The position numbers and the translations under genes are program-made. Below, in pieces: positions 36,170 through 44,005 of a stretch of DNA of 64,000 nucleotides. The notes beneath the pieces were generated by a model. It was not told the origin of the DNA and did not search any database. It worked only from the letters and a program-made list of their open reading frames with translations. How positions within the stretch are numbered: the stretch's first letter is position 1; each line of letters begins with the position of its first letter. This stretch comes from Thalassoglobus neptunius (lineage in GTDB: Bacteria > Planctomycetota > Planctomycetia > Planctomycetales > Planctomycetaceae), in the NCBI RefSeq assembly GCF_007859735.1, contig NZ_SIHI01000011.1:32904-96903 (forward strand), written 5' to 3'.

Positions 36170-36468
36170 ATTCGCTCACTGAGTTGGCTGACCAATCGCA
36201 GTGTTGGATCAACTTGATCTGGGTACAGGACTGTCGATGCTTTTTCGATACCGCTGGCGTCGCGGTAGGTTCGCCACACGATGATGCGGAACACCGGCTT
36301 ACGACGACGTTTTGCTTTAGCGAACACACCGGCACACAGCCGACGATCCTGCGTGACAGCGATCGGTTTCCAGCCTGCGGTGCTGGCTGGTAATGCGGTT
36401 CCGTCCGCCAACTTCAGCGGTTTAGACAGTCCACAGACTGCTTTGACGAGTGATGAGAGATTTGCCAT
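36157..36468 (-). CDS. Small paralogue C
   Basis: A 103-aa protein. Residues about 45-95 (LCAGVFAKAKRR, IIVWRTYRDASG, DQVDPTLRLVSQL) match the VFA...RRYRD...helix pattern of the three sibling genes. It has an N-terminal extension of about 40 residues that the others lack. Its last codons lie in a hairpin. Diverged but recognisable. Function unknown. Confidence 0.6.
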   Translation of the reverse strand: MANLSSLVKAVCGLSKPLKLADGTALPASTAGWKPIAVTQDRRLCAGVFAKAKRRRKPVFRIIVWRTYRDASGIEKASTVLYPDQVDPTLRLVSQLSERMPSQ

Positions 36469-37045
36469 TGGATCAATGGGAATGAATCAAAAAGCCCTTG
36501 CGGGCGTCACAGCCGGTCATGCCGACCACCGGCGTCAAGAGAGCGTGCGACCTTGACGACGGGCGTTGGGAGGCATGAACAATTGGGGCGTCCAAGAGGG
36601 CTCTTGCTCGTCGAAGTCTGCGGAGCAAACAACAAACATTCCACAGCAAACACCAACATCGGGTGGGCGTGACTTGCTCGGCCCGTGGCCGAGTGCTGCT
36701 GTCGCTGTTGATCCAACCGCAGGTGCAGAGCAACAGGAATCAGACAGCAGCAGTGCCGGCTGTGAAGCCGGCTGCATTGGAATTGCCGGAAACGCGGCGT
36801 GGATCGACCGACCGTGGAAGGGATACGAGGGTGAGCGTAGTGAGCCCGAGTGACCGTACTCTATGCAGCAATTGCAATGCAGCCGGGTTTTGAAGCGAGC
36901 ATCGCGAGTGGAAAAGCCTCGGCACCAAGTCACTGGGGGCAAACAACTTACAGAAACAACCCACAACATACAGAGCCGTTGCATGGTACAACGGCTACTA
37001 CAGCGCCATGTACAACGGGTTGTGCAACAGGTTTCGGATCGCATG
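36469..37045. other. Structured non-coding region, candidate oriT or RNA
   Basis: About 580 bp with no credible gene. It contains several hairpins, including GCCGGC-TGTGAA-GCCGGC (36755-36772) and GCCGTTG-CATGGTA-CAACGGC (36975-36995), plus several A/C-rich tracts. It lies next to the transfer-like operon, where an origin of transfer could sit, but no relaxase or known nic consensus was recognised. Confidence 0.4.
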
Positions 37046-37076
37046 AAAAAGGCCGCCTCAAGCGTGAAGCGGCCGG
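37046..37076 (-). terminator. Rho-independent terminator of the leftward transfer-like operon
   Basis: Leftward, GGCCGC-12-base loop-GCGGCC (arms 37069-37074 and 37051-37056) is followed by TTTTTC, 17 bp after the stop at 37093. Confidence 0.8.
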
Positions 37077-37092
37077 ATCGATGGATGCAAGC

Positions 37093-37995
37093 TCAAGAAG
37101 GGAGGATGCGTTTTGCCAGCCCATTTGCGTCGTACCAAATGGGTTCACTGAGAATCCGATCCGCTGTGAATTCATCGAACGAAACGAAACGTAAGAACTT
37201 CGCAACCGGGTGCATATTTGTCGCTTCAATCACGGACTTAAGACGTCGCATCGATGGAAGGACAAAACAGACGCGAACATCCACCGACGACGGAAACTGT
37301 TCGCGATACCCACGCGATGCGATCCACAACGCATAGGGATCGAGTTTTTCAACGATCTGCTTCAACGTCTCTGTTCCACGGTCAAATTCCCAAGCAAGCA
37401 CAAGTTGTGAAACCTGTCCTTTCATTGGAACGTTCAACGATGACAGTGCATCCGGCCAAACACGATGCGACTTACCTCCGTTATCAAGGACTGAGTAGCA
37501 AATCGTAAATCGTTCGTGAAACGGTGATTTTCCGCTGGCGGATTCACTGCGATCGTATTCGAGAAACCATTTCGATTCAGGAAGCGATTTCATCTCACGA
37601 GCGTCCTCAAATCTCAACAGCGTTTCTCCCATTCCGGCACGATGCTGGACCGTATGTGGTTTGGGTGGCGAACTGGTCAGCAATCTCGTTGGTGGAACGC
37701 CTGTCAATTCAACGAGCAGTTCAGCGGCGTATGGAAGCAATCGATGAAACCTCGGCATTCGTCCGTCGCCGGGGCGAATCGTGACTTGCAGATCAAACGA
37801 CTCGATGATTCGATTGGCAGCCAGAACACGCAGTCTGCGACGAGTGGCTTCACCCGTGCGATCGGAGTGGAAGTGTCGGCATTGAATCAGTCGAGTATCC
37901 ATCCACAGCACTTGCCCCAGTTCTCGCAAGATGTCCAGATCTCGATCCTGCAGCCGAATGCCGGGGATGCCTTTAGAATTCCCACGGCGTGCCAT
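37093..37995 (-). CDS. Replication-relaxation family protein (second copy)
   Basis: A 300-aa protein with an N-terminal winged helix (LQDRDLDILRELGQVLWMDTRLIQ) and a core around VWPDALSSL...VLAWEFDRGTE, matching the layout of the 8209-9108 protein and of replication-relaxation proteins. The ATG at 37995 has GAGGAG upstream and overlaps the upstream ATPase gene by 23 bp, showing coupling. Last gene of the operon; a terminator follows. Its pairing with a VirD4-like ATPase suggests work in DNA transfer. Confidence 0.75.
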   Translation of the reverse strand: MARRGNSKGIPGIRLQDRDLDILRELGQVLWMDTRLIQCRHFHSDRTGEATRRRLRVLAANRIIESFDLQVTIRPGDGRMPRFHRLLPYAAELLVELTGVPPTRLLTSSPPKPHTVQHRAGMGETLLRFEDAREMKSLPESKWFLEYDRSESASGKSPFHERFTICYSVLDNGGKSHRVWPDALSSLNVPMKGQVSQLVLAWEFDRGTETLKQIVEKLDPYALWIASRGYREQFPSSVDVRVCFVLPSMRRLKSVIEATNMHPVAKFLRFVSFDEFTADRILSEPIWYDANGLAKRILPS

Positions 37996-39904
37996 CGGTC
38001 GGCTCCTCGATTTCAATGTTGTTTGGAATCGCCGTCGAATCGACTTGCGATTCATTCGGCAGGATCAACTCCCCTCCTCTTTGTTCCTCGATTCCATCCG
38101 GTAATGATGAGAAACCAGATCGCTGCGGATCGTTCACTGCGATGCGAAGCTGGTTTAGCAACTCATTCAGGAAACGCTTTCGAGCGGCCACGATTTCATC
38201 TGGTGCGGCGTACCACGGAATCGCCTTCATGAATTCGTTGTGTGCAGCGATCCGGCGAACCGCCGACTTCGGAGTGCGAGCGAGTGGATCGACACTCAGA
38301 GGCAGTTTGCCGAAACAGCTTCCAATTCCACGGACGTAGAACGCACATTCGCCGGGCTTGAATCGGATCAGCTTCTTCGCCGTCATTAGATTCCATTCCT
38401 CAGAGGAATAGAATTGAACGCTGCTGATAACATGCTCAATCCGATAGACCGGAACGAGTGATTGCTTCCATGACTGCGATTTGCCGCGTCCGACGCTCAT
38501 TGATGAAGTGTCGGTGTGTGTCGCCGATCCGCCAGTCGAATCGCTGATGGACCGCGAACTGCTGATGCTATCTGTCACGACTTCACCAAGTCGTCCAATC
38601 TGTTCTTGAACACTCGATGAAGTCCCTCTCGTGTCTCCAACGGTGTTCTGCCACGAATCCCCAACGCTGGTCGATCCACCAGTCGTGGTTTGCTCACGCT
38701 CATTCTCGCTGTAGTCAGTGAGCGTTACGATTTCGTGGTGATCGAAGAACTGTTGCGGAGTTTTCAATTCGTGCTTGATTCGCATCGGATCGAAATCCGC
38801 AAGCGAGAGTTCCTGTCCGAAGAATTTCGCATCGCTAGCTCCGTGTTGGAGATAGAGGTGAACTCGGCACTGACTTATGATGTTGTTCAGGAACTCGTTA
38901 TCCTGTCGCCCCGGAAACCGGGACGACCCTTGAAACGAGAACCAGAACTTCGTGCGAAACTTTCTGATCTCGGTGAGTGCTCTGTTGATGAGTGGGGCAC
39001 TCAGATCGAACACCGGCAGTTCGTCGAGCACACACAAGTAATCACGACGATCCTCTAACCGCCTTTCCATCACCGCGTTCAGGAACTCAGAAAGATACAG
39101 ATTCGCGATCATTCGCTGGTCTTCCGGCGACAAATTTCCATCGGTCGCGAGATCGAAAATCATCGAAGTTCCCGAGTTGATGACGCTGTTCATGCTCAAA
39201 ACATTGTCGTCAGAGCGCCCGAGGATCAGTTGGATGATGACGTTTTCAAGTAGTGCCATCAGCCGTGAGCGCGTGCTGGAAATCTCGAACTCGCGTTCGC
39301 TGGGCCTCATGTGCGGCAACTCAGCCAATTGAGCCTGAGCAACCACATCTGGGCACAGTTCGACCAGCAGCTTGAATACAGGACTCTGAACATCCAGCAA
39401 ATGAACGAGGTCAGCGACGTTCAATCCGCTCATCGATCCGATCGTGAGCAACGTCGTGGCCCATTTCCGCAACAGAGGTTTGCCGATGACGCCCGACTCC
39501 CCTTCTCCCACGCTCGCCAACAGTAGATGCCGCATGTGACCGACGCGGTTCGCCACACGAGCCCGATACTCAAACTCGTCCAAACCTTCGCGAGCAACAT
39601 GCAACGGTCGCAAGCTGGCGATGCGTTTCAGGTCCGACGCCTGAACGTAGATCACCTTCTTCTGAATTCTTGACGGCAGCATCAAAATCTGGCGTCGCAG
39701 CTTCTTGGCCGAGTCACCATGCGGACAGAACCACAAAGCGGGCAATCCGTCCTTGAGATGCTCAATGAATGCCCATTCGGCGATATTGGTCTTTCCAGAA
39801 CCGGAAACACCGGTTGCCATGACCCCAGCGCCCATATTCGGATCGCGAGTCGCTGCAAGGACTGCTCGTCCCATCTTCTCGGGCGGTTGGAATTGCGTGT
39901 TCAT
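37973..39904 (-). CDS. VirD4/TraG-like ATPase (second DNA translocase)
   Basis: A 643-aa ATPase. Walker A is TGVSGSGKTN (31-40) and Walker B is YLCVLDELPVF (about 290-300), followed by FWFSFQGSSRF. Residues about 400-480 form a Ser/Thr/Gly-rich low-complexity linker. No TM helix was seen, but a four-TM protein is encoded directly upstream, ending at 39905 next to this start, and could anchor it. It is a coupling-protein candidate, clearly different in sequence from the 17551-19731 translocase. Confidence 0.82.
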   Translation of the reverse strand: MNTQFQPPEKMGRAVLAATRDPNMGAGVMATGVSGSGKTNIAEWAFIEHLKDGLPALWFCPHGDSAKKLRRQILMLPSRIQKKVIYVQASDLKRIASLRPLHVAREGLDEFEYRARVANRVGHMRHLLLASVGEGESGVIGKPLLRKWATTLLTIGSMSGLNVADLVHLLDVQSPVFKLLVELCPDVVAQAQLAELPHMRPSEREFEISSTRSRLMALLENVIIQLILGRSDDNVLSMNSVINSGTSMIFDLATDGNLSPEDQRMIANLYLSEFLNAVMERRLEDRRDYLCVLDELPVFDLSAPLINRALTEIRKFRTKFWFSFQGSSRFPGRQDNEFLNNIISQCRVHLYLQHGASDAKFFGQELSLADFDPMRIKHELKTPQQFFDHHEIVTLTDYSENEREQTTTGGSTSVGDSWQNTVGDTRGTSSSVQEQIGRLGEVVTDSISSSRSISDSTGGSATHTDTSSMSVGRGKSQSWKQSLVPVYRIEHVISSVQFYSSEEWNLMTAKKLIRFKPGECAFYVRGIGSCFGKLPLSVDPLARTPKSAVRRIAAHNEFMKAIPWYAAPDEIVAARKRFLNELLNQLRIAVNDPQRSGFSSLPDGIEEQRGGELILPNESQVDSTAIPNNIEIEEPTDGTPWEF

Positions 39905-40642
39905 CTAGTTGTCCTCGCTATCTTGCAGCAGTGATTCAATTGAGGATGAACCGCGTCCAGCTCCAGACTGGTAATCGCCCGACATGATCTGCCGAACACG
40001 GTCGCGATATTCGCCGTCCGCCAACTCTTGCAGATAGAGGCGTTCTTCCTCGTCGATTCGCATTCTGTTGATGTCGTGAATCTTCGTTTCGTAGTCGCGG
40101 CGGATGATTCTCATCCTCAGTTCGTAATTCGGAGGCGAGTGGCGACGACGTTTCCGTTCCGCTTCGCGAGCCTGTTCATCAGCTTTCGCAAACGATTGAA
40201 AGACTCCCGGCTCGAACAATATCCAAAGCAGAATCGGAAGTGCGGCGATGCCCGTGACCCAGCCGACTGCGATAGCCCGATATCCCGGAGTGCCGAACAC
40301 ACAGACGACTAACGCACCCAAAATCGGTCCAAAAATGAAAGCGTTGACGAAGAATCCCATGACGTCGTCTCCGAAGAACTGCGTCGCTGTCTTCCGTCCC
40401 GTCGTGCGAAAAATCGCGTTTGCGGACAGCCAGAATGTGCAAATCAACGGTGCGTGCAAAACGACGTATTTGGCGTGTGGAAAATCAATCGGCTTGTTCG
40501 CGTCGAACGGGCGGACGCCGGGATCAAAGATCGTTCGCATCAGGAATAAGGAGCCGAAGAGGATGGCGGCCATCACCGCCAACCTCGTCAGCAACCAAAA
40601 CCAAAGCGAAATCGATCTCCAGAAGAGATTCAATTCGCTCAT
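39905..40642 (-). CDS. Four-TM membrane protein with charged cytoplasmic tail
   Basis: A 245-aa protein with four membrane helices in the first about 150 residues (LTRLAVMAAILFGSLFLM, APLICTFWLSANAIF, AFIFGPILGALVVCVFG, TGIAALPILLWILF), then a charged helical tail (RRRRHSPPNYELRMRIIRRD). It starts two bases after the protease stop and ends beside the ATPase start. A likely membrane partner of the ATPase, in the manner of coupling-protein anchors. ATG at 40642 was chosen because the longer frame would overlap the protease gene. Confidence 0.72.
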   Translation of the reverse strand: MSELNLFWRSISLWFWLLTRLAVMAAILFGSLFLMRTIFDPGVRPFDANKPIDFPHAKYVVLHAPLICTFWLSANAIFRTTGRKTATQFFGDDVMGFFVNAFIFGPILGALVVCVFGTPGYRAIAVGWVTGIAALPILLWILFEPGVFQSFAKADEQAREAERKRRRHSPPNYELRMRIIRRDYETKIHDINRMRIDEEERLYLQELADGEYRDRVRQIMSGDYQSGAGRGSSSIESLLQDSEDN

Positions 40643-40644
40643 GG

Positions 40645-41421
40645 TTAGTCCTCCGCTACTTCTTGAAGCAACAGCCCGAGCAAAAGGTGAATCTCGGTCT
40701 GCGCTTGCCGACTCGGTGATTTCCCGTTCATCAGCATTCGGTACTTCGCCTTTGTCAGGAACTCTTCGATCTCGAAGCACGCTACACCTTTAGTTGGCGT
40801 GTATCCTTGGTAGACGCCAACGATCTGGAATTCATTGTTGGTGTCATACCCGATGACTGGTGAGCCGCTTCCACCGGGGCCGAACCGTGAATCCAAGTAG
40901 AAGAAGTTTTGGCCATAGTCACCCGAACAGATTTCTTGGTCCGTAACCCGCTTGTTTCGTTGAGTGAATTGGCCGTCAGGAAATCCTACGATAGTTACGC
41001 GATCATCTCGCAAGGTTCGTGAACTCCGCGTCGCAACTGGTAGGAAAGCGACTGTTGCTTCCACTCGGAACCGGATGAGCGCCAGATCACGAGCTTCATC
41101 TTCCGCCAAGACTTCGATCCCGTGTTTCACGTTGATGCTTCCATGCGGGTAGACATCGACTCTCAGGTCATTTGCGGGGTCGACGACATGGGCGTTGGTG
41201 AGAGCGTATTTCCGCCCCTGATCGTCTTCACGAATGAAGAAACCGCTGCCGCTTGTGTTTTCAGTGTGATCTTCGATCTTGATCACCGCTCGTCGCAGGT
41301 AGCGATTTTGTGTTGCCTGATTCTTAGCCGAAACGAACCGTTGGGCTTCTTGTGAATACGCTGGTGAGTTGCACAGCGGAATGGTGGAGCAAAACAGCAT
41401 CCAGAATGTGAATTGTCTCAT
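40645..41421 (-). CDS. Exported trypsin-like serine protease
   Basis: A 258-aa protein with a signal peptide (FWMLFCSTIPLCNSPAYS) and an S1/HtrA-type protease domain. The triad is visible: His in LTNAHVVDP, Asp in ARDLALIRF and Ser in GPGGSGSPVIG. No PDZ domain. It heads the four-gene operon with the membrane protein, ATPase and replication-relaxation protein, so it may process envelope or transfer components. A hairpin lies upstream. Confidence 0.82.
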   Translation of the reverse strand: MRQFTFWMLFCSTIPLCNSPAYSQEAQRFVSAKNQATQNRYLRRAVIKIEDHTENTSGSGFFIREDDQGRKYALTNAHVVDPANDLRVDVYPHGSINVKHGIEVLAEDEARDLALIRFRVEATVAFLPVATRSSRTLRDDRVTIVGFPDGQFTQRNKRVTDQEICSGDYGQNFFYLDSRFGPGGSGSPVIGYDTNNEFQIVGVYQGYTPTKGVACFEIEEFLTKAKYRMLMNGKSPSRQAQTEIHLLLGLLLQEVAED

Positions 41422-41441
41422 TTGAATTCCTATTCAGTAAA

Positions 41442-41473
41442 GGCGTGGGCGACTCATGTGAGCCGCCCACGCC
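41442..41473 (-). terminator. Strong hairpin between small genes and protease gene
   Basis: GGCGTGGGCG (41442-41451) and CGCCCACGCC (41464-41473) are perfect 10-bp arms, followed leftward by TTTACTG. It probably terminates or attenuates the transcript of the 41956-41487 genes before the protease start at 41421. Confidence 0.65.
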
Positions 41474-41486
41474 GGTGATGGTGAAG

Positions 41487-41702
41487 TCAGCTTGCACTTT
41501 CGAGCGGCTTCGACGAGGTCGGCTGCTTTTGCATTGACTGAACGCGCAAGGCGTTCCGCAAACACTTGACGCAGACGATGGCTTCATCGAGCAAGCCAGC
41601 CTTGAACGAAACGGTGACGCACTCTTTCTTTGAGTTGCCTCCGCACCACTGACACAGCGCTTTGCTGTTGAACCCGTGGATTTCAGCGATGGTCTGTTTC
41701 AC
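41487..41702 (-). CDS. Small zinc-finger-like protein
   Basis: A 71-aa protein with two CxxC pairs, CQWCGGN and CVKCLRN, spaced as in treble-clef or zinc-ribbon folds. GTG start at 41702 overlaps the stop of paralogue D (GTGA), so translation is coupled. Function unknown. Confidence 0.62.
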   Translation of the reverse strand: MKQTIAEIHGFNSKALCQWCGGNSKKECVTVSFKAGLLDEAIVCVKCLRNALRVQSMQKQPTSSKPLESAS

Positions 41703-41956
41703 GACTGCTGTCCTCCCGCCTGATCGGATTGAATTCCGATCAGGAAAGATTCGGCAGCTTTCAACAGCGTCACCGCTGCACCGATCTCGGTTGGCCCGAG
41801 ATACTCACTCGTCTTCCATGACTTTTCGTTTCCGTCGTAGTAGCGACGATTGCAACTGATGGTGTAGTTGACCGGCCCATCGGCTTCTTTCCGATGAGCA
41901 AACACAGCCACACTCACCAGCCCCAGCGACCGCCGCCAAGAAGGTCCTTGAGACAT
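41699..41956 (-). CDS. Small paralogue D
   Basis: An 85-aa member of the local family: LGLVSVAVFAHR, ISCNRRYYDGNEKSWKTSEYLG, then a C-terminal helix (AAVTLLKAAESFL). The ATG at 41956 has AAGGA upstream. Coupled to the zinc-finger-like gene. Function unknown. The repeated recovery of this fold in one element suggests a role tied to its DNA metabolism. Confidence 0.68.
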   Translation of the reverse strand: MSQGPSWRRSLGLVSVAVFAHRKEADGPVNYTISCNRRYYDGNEKSWKTSEYLGPTEIGAAVTLLKAAESFLIGIQSDQAGGQQS

Positions 41957-42052
41957 GATTGATTTCCTTTATGAAATGGACTCGTGATTCTTTGTGATCA
42001 CGAATCAGATAGAGGGGAAGCAAAGCGACGGAAGCAACATGCCGGTCGTCGC

Positions 42053-42151
42053 TTAATCTGCGGTGTCGTAATAAATCAAACGAACGCCGCGACTTACCTC
42101 CATATCGGGAGCAAGAATCGCAGCCGTTTGATGACTCGTTAGGCGAGCCAT
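42053..42151 (-). CDS. Very small ORF (32 aa) with strong ribosome-binding site
   Basis: ATG 42151 is preceded by AAGGAGG with five-base spacing, the best such site in this part of the element. The frame reads MARLTSHQTAAILAPDMEVS and ends at TAA 42053 after 32 codons. It stands alone between paralogue D and the kinase operon. It may be a genuine small protein or a leader peptide. No family recognised. Confidence 0.5.
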   Translation of the reverse strand: MARLTSHQTAAILAPDMEVSRGVRLIYYDTAD

Positions 42152-42300
42152 GGCGTCCTCCTTTCGATTTGCGAAATGAATCGAACGGAAGCATTAGAAG
42201 CCCGGTCTGAAATCGACTCGCGCACACGCAGGCCCGAGGCCCTGAAATTGACTGCGAGCGAACACACTGGTACGCTCGCGGTACATTTCCCCCTACTTCA

Positions 42301-42513
42301 TTGGAAAACCAATCAGAATTACCGAAGGACTACGAACCGGTTGATGTCACGTGGCCAGAACTGATGCAGTTCGCTGTCGGCAAAGCGACAGCAGAGGTTT
42401 CCGAGCGAGTCTCGCAAGCTTTGAGCGACCCGCACCATCCGCTTCACTACTTGACCAAGCGAGGCCTACCGAATGACGCAGAGCGAAGAACCAGAGAAGT
42501 ATCCGACGAATAG
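42301..42513 (+). CDS. Small protein duplicating the N-terminus of the 43362 protein
   Basis: A 70-aa protein starting at TTG 42301. Its block VTWPELMQFAVGKATAEVSE, followed by RVSQALSDPHHPLHYL, aligns with VTWKELVKFASGKADGDVFQ and RVSDALEDPNNPVSYL of the 43362-44003 protein. It is therefore a free-standing copy of that domain. It overlaps the next gene by 41 bp. It opens the four-gene kinase operon. A regulatory or competing partner role is plausible but unproven. Confidence 0.6.
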   Translation: MENQSELPKDYEPVDVTWPELMQFAVGKATAEVSERVSQALSDPHHPLHYLTKRGLPNDAERRTREVSDE

Positions 42514-43375
42514 AAAACTAGCTGATGGTATTCCTGAGCCACCTCCGGCTTCATCGAGAAGCATGCCACCTCCACCAGACGATGATTCAGATCCATTACA
42601 AGACCAGTACTTAGAGTGGATCCGTAAAGAAGCCGCGGAATTGTTTGGGTCTCTCGCTGAAAACCACAATGACGTTACTTCGAGCGTGTCCAGTGCATAT
42701 CGAGACTTCATCAAACAGGTCTATTCGTGCCCCGTTGAGCTAGCCAAAGAAAACTACAAGACATGGGCTGCGCTCGGGCGGCGATACATAGTCAATCAGA
42801 CCACGGTCAAACGTTGGTTTTCGGGAAGCGAAGCCAGTCTCAAAAACATGTCAATGCCCTTCGCTGCGGAAGACGCCATATTTCCTCGTGGGCGTCACGT
42901 CACCGTCAACTCCTATGCTTTTGCGTTCCTTGTTCTGGCAGAGCAACTGAACCAGAAGTCTGATCTAGATTCGTCGCAAGTGCTGAACAATCTGTCCAAG
43001 AAGTTTGAGGACTGGGCGACGGATGCAAAAGACTCACTTGCAGAAGGCGATCCCCGCGAACACGGAAGACTTGTGGAAGATACTTCTGGCCAACATTTAA
43101 GTCGAAATGCTTACCCGCTGTTTGCGATCGATCGTTCACACTGCGAGAAGGCTCTTGTTCTATACTTAGTCATGAGGACGCCAGAGTGGTGGTTGGCCAT
43201 CAAAAGTGGGCGAATTGAGGACGAGGTTATTGCAGCAGATTCCATTTCGGGAAAGGCCAACGACCTTTTTCCGACAGGTACACGCTGGAGCGCGGATCAA
43301 ATCAAGGCTCTTGTTGAGTCCTACGGCGAAATCTGGATAACGATGGAGGAGGCACTACCTTATGAATGGCTCTAA
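42473..43375 (+). CDS. Hypothetical protein with HTH-like segment in kinase operon
   Basis: A 300-aa protein of unknown family. A Pro/Asp-rich N-terminus is followed by an HTH-like stretch (ALGRRYIVNQTTVKRWFSG, about 102-120). The rest is helical with the C-terminus WITMEEALPYEWL. It overlaps the genes on both sides by 41 and 14 bp, so it is translationally coupled within the operon. Could be a DNA-binding effector or substrate of the kinase. Confidence 0.65.
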   Translation: MTQSEEPEKYPTNRKLADGIPEPPPASSRSMPPPPDDDSDPLQDQYLEWIRKEAAELFGSLAENHNDVTSSVSSAYRDFIKQVYSCPVELAKENYKTWAALGRRYIVNQTTVKRWFSGSEASLKNMSMPFAAEDAIFPRGRHVTVNSYAFAFLVLAEQLNQKSDLDSSQVLNNLSKKFEDWATDAKDSLAEGDPREHGRLVEDTSGQHLSRNAYPLFAIDRSHCEKALVLYLVMRTPEWWLAIKSGRIEDEVIAADSISGKANDLFPTGTRWSADQIKALVESYGEIWITMEEALPYEWL

Positions 43376-44003
43376 AGACGACAAAGTCACATGGAAGGAG
43401 CTCGTAAAGTTCGCCTCCGGAAAGGCTGATGGCGACGTGTTCCAAAGAGTCTCCGATGCACTCGAAGACCCCAATAATCCCGTCAGTTACTTGTTGCATC
43501 GAACGCATGGGCCCAGAACCCCAACGACCAGTCGGGAAGAAGCTACCCGTCAACTCGTGGACGCCGCGATTGAACCGTATCTTCAAGGTTCGAGAAAGTT
43601 GTCCGATCTCGACAACCGCGCCATCGTCAATGAGGTGTGCGACAACCTGATCGCTGAAAGCGACAAAGCAATATTGCTGGAAGTTGCATTAGCACTTGAG
43701 ACCGCACAGCATGATTTTTTGGAAAGAGACGAGCACACGGTAGATCTCACTGACACAGTCTCTGCAGGACTAGACACTACGTTTGCGTCTAGCTTGGCCA
43801 ATACTGGTCGAGCTCGAAAGCGTCACGGAGCAATCGAACTATTCCAGCAGGTAAATCAGGAACAGTGCAATGCGTACCTACTTCACGAGTTCGCCGGTCG
43901 CACCACAGACGAGATTGCCGAGCTTGAAACTGTTACTGCGAACGATGTCTCACAGCGACTTTCCATTGCTCGTGCAGAGATTGAGGCGATTATGGATGAG
44001 TAG
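43362..44003 (+). CDS. Sigma region 4-like regulator preceding kinase
   Basis: A 213-aa protein. Residues 8-50 form the short domain shared with the 42301 gene. The C-terminal about 60 residues (AYLLHEFAGRTTDEIAEL, VTANDVSQRLSIARAEI) resemble sigma-70 region 4/HTH of planctomycete ECF factors that sit beside Ser/Thr kinases. No clear region 2 is seen, so it may not be a functional sigma factor. Its stop adjoins the kinase start (TAGTGATG). Confidence 0.65.
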   Translation: MNGSKDDKVTWKELVKFASGKADGDVFQRVSDALEDPNNPVSYLLHRTHGPRTPTTSREEATRQLVDAAIEPYLQGSRKLSDLDNRAIVNEVCDNLIAESDKAILLEVALALETAQHDFLERDEHTVDLTDTVSAGLDTTFASSLANTGRARKRHGAIELFQQVNQEQCNAYLLHEFAGRTTDEIAELETVTANDVSQRLSIARAEIEAIMDE

Positions 44004-44005
44004 TG

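Noticed and set aside
36547..37092. Several 70-170 codon frames on both strands
   Set aside because: They overlap each other and hairpins, have no start signals, and their products look random.
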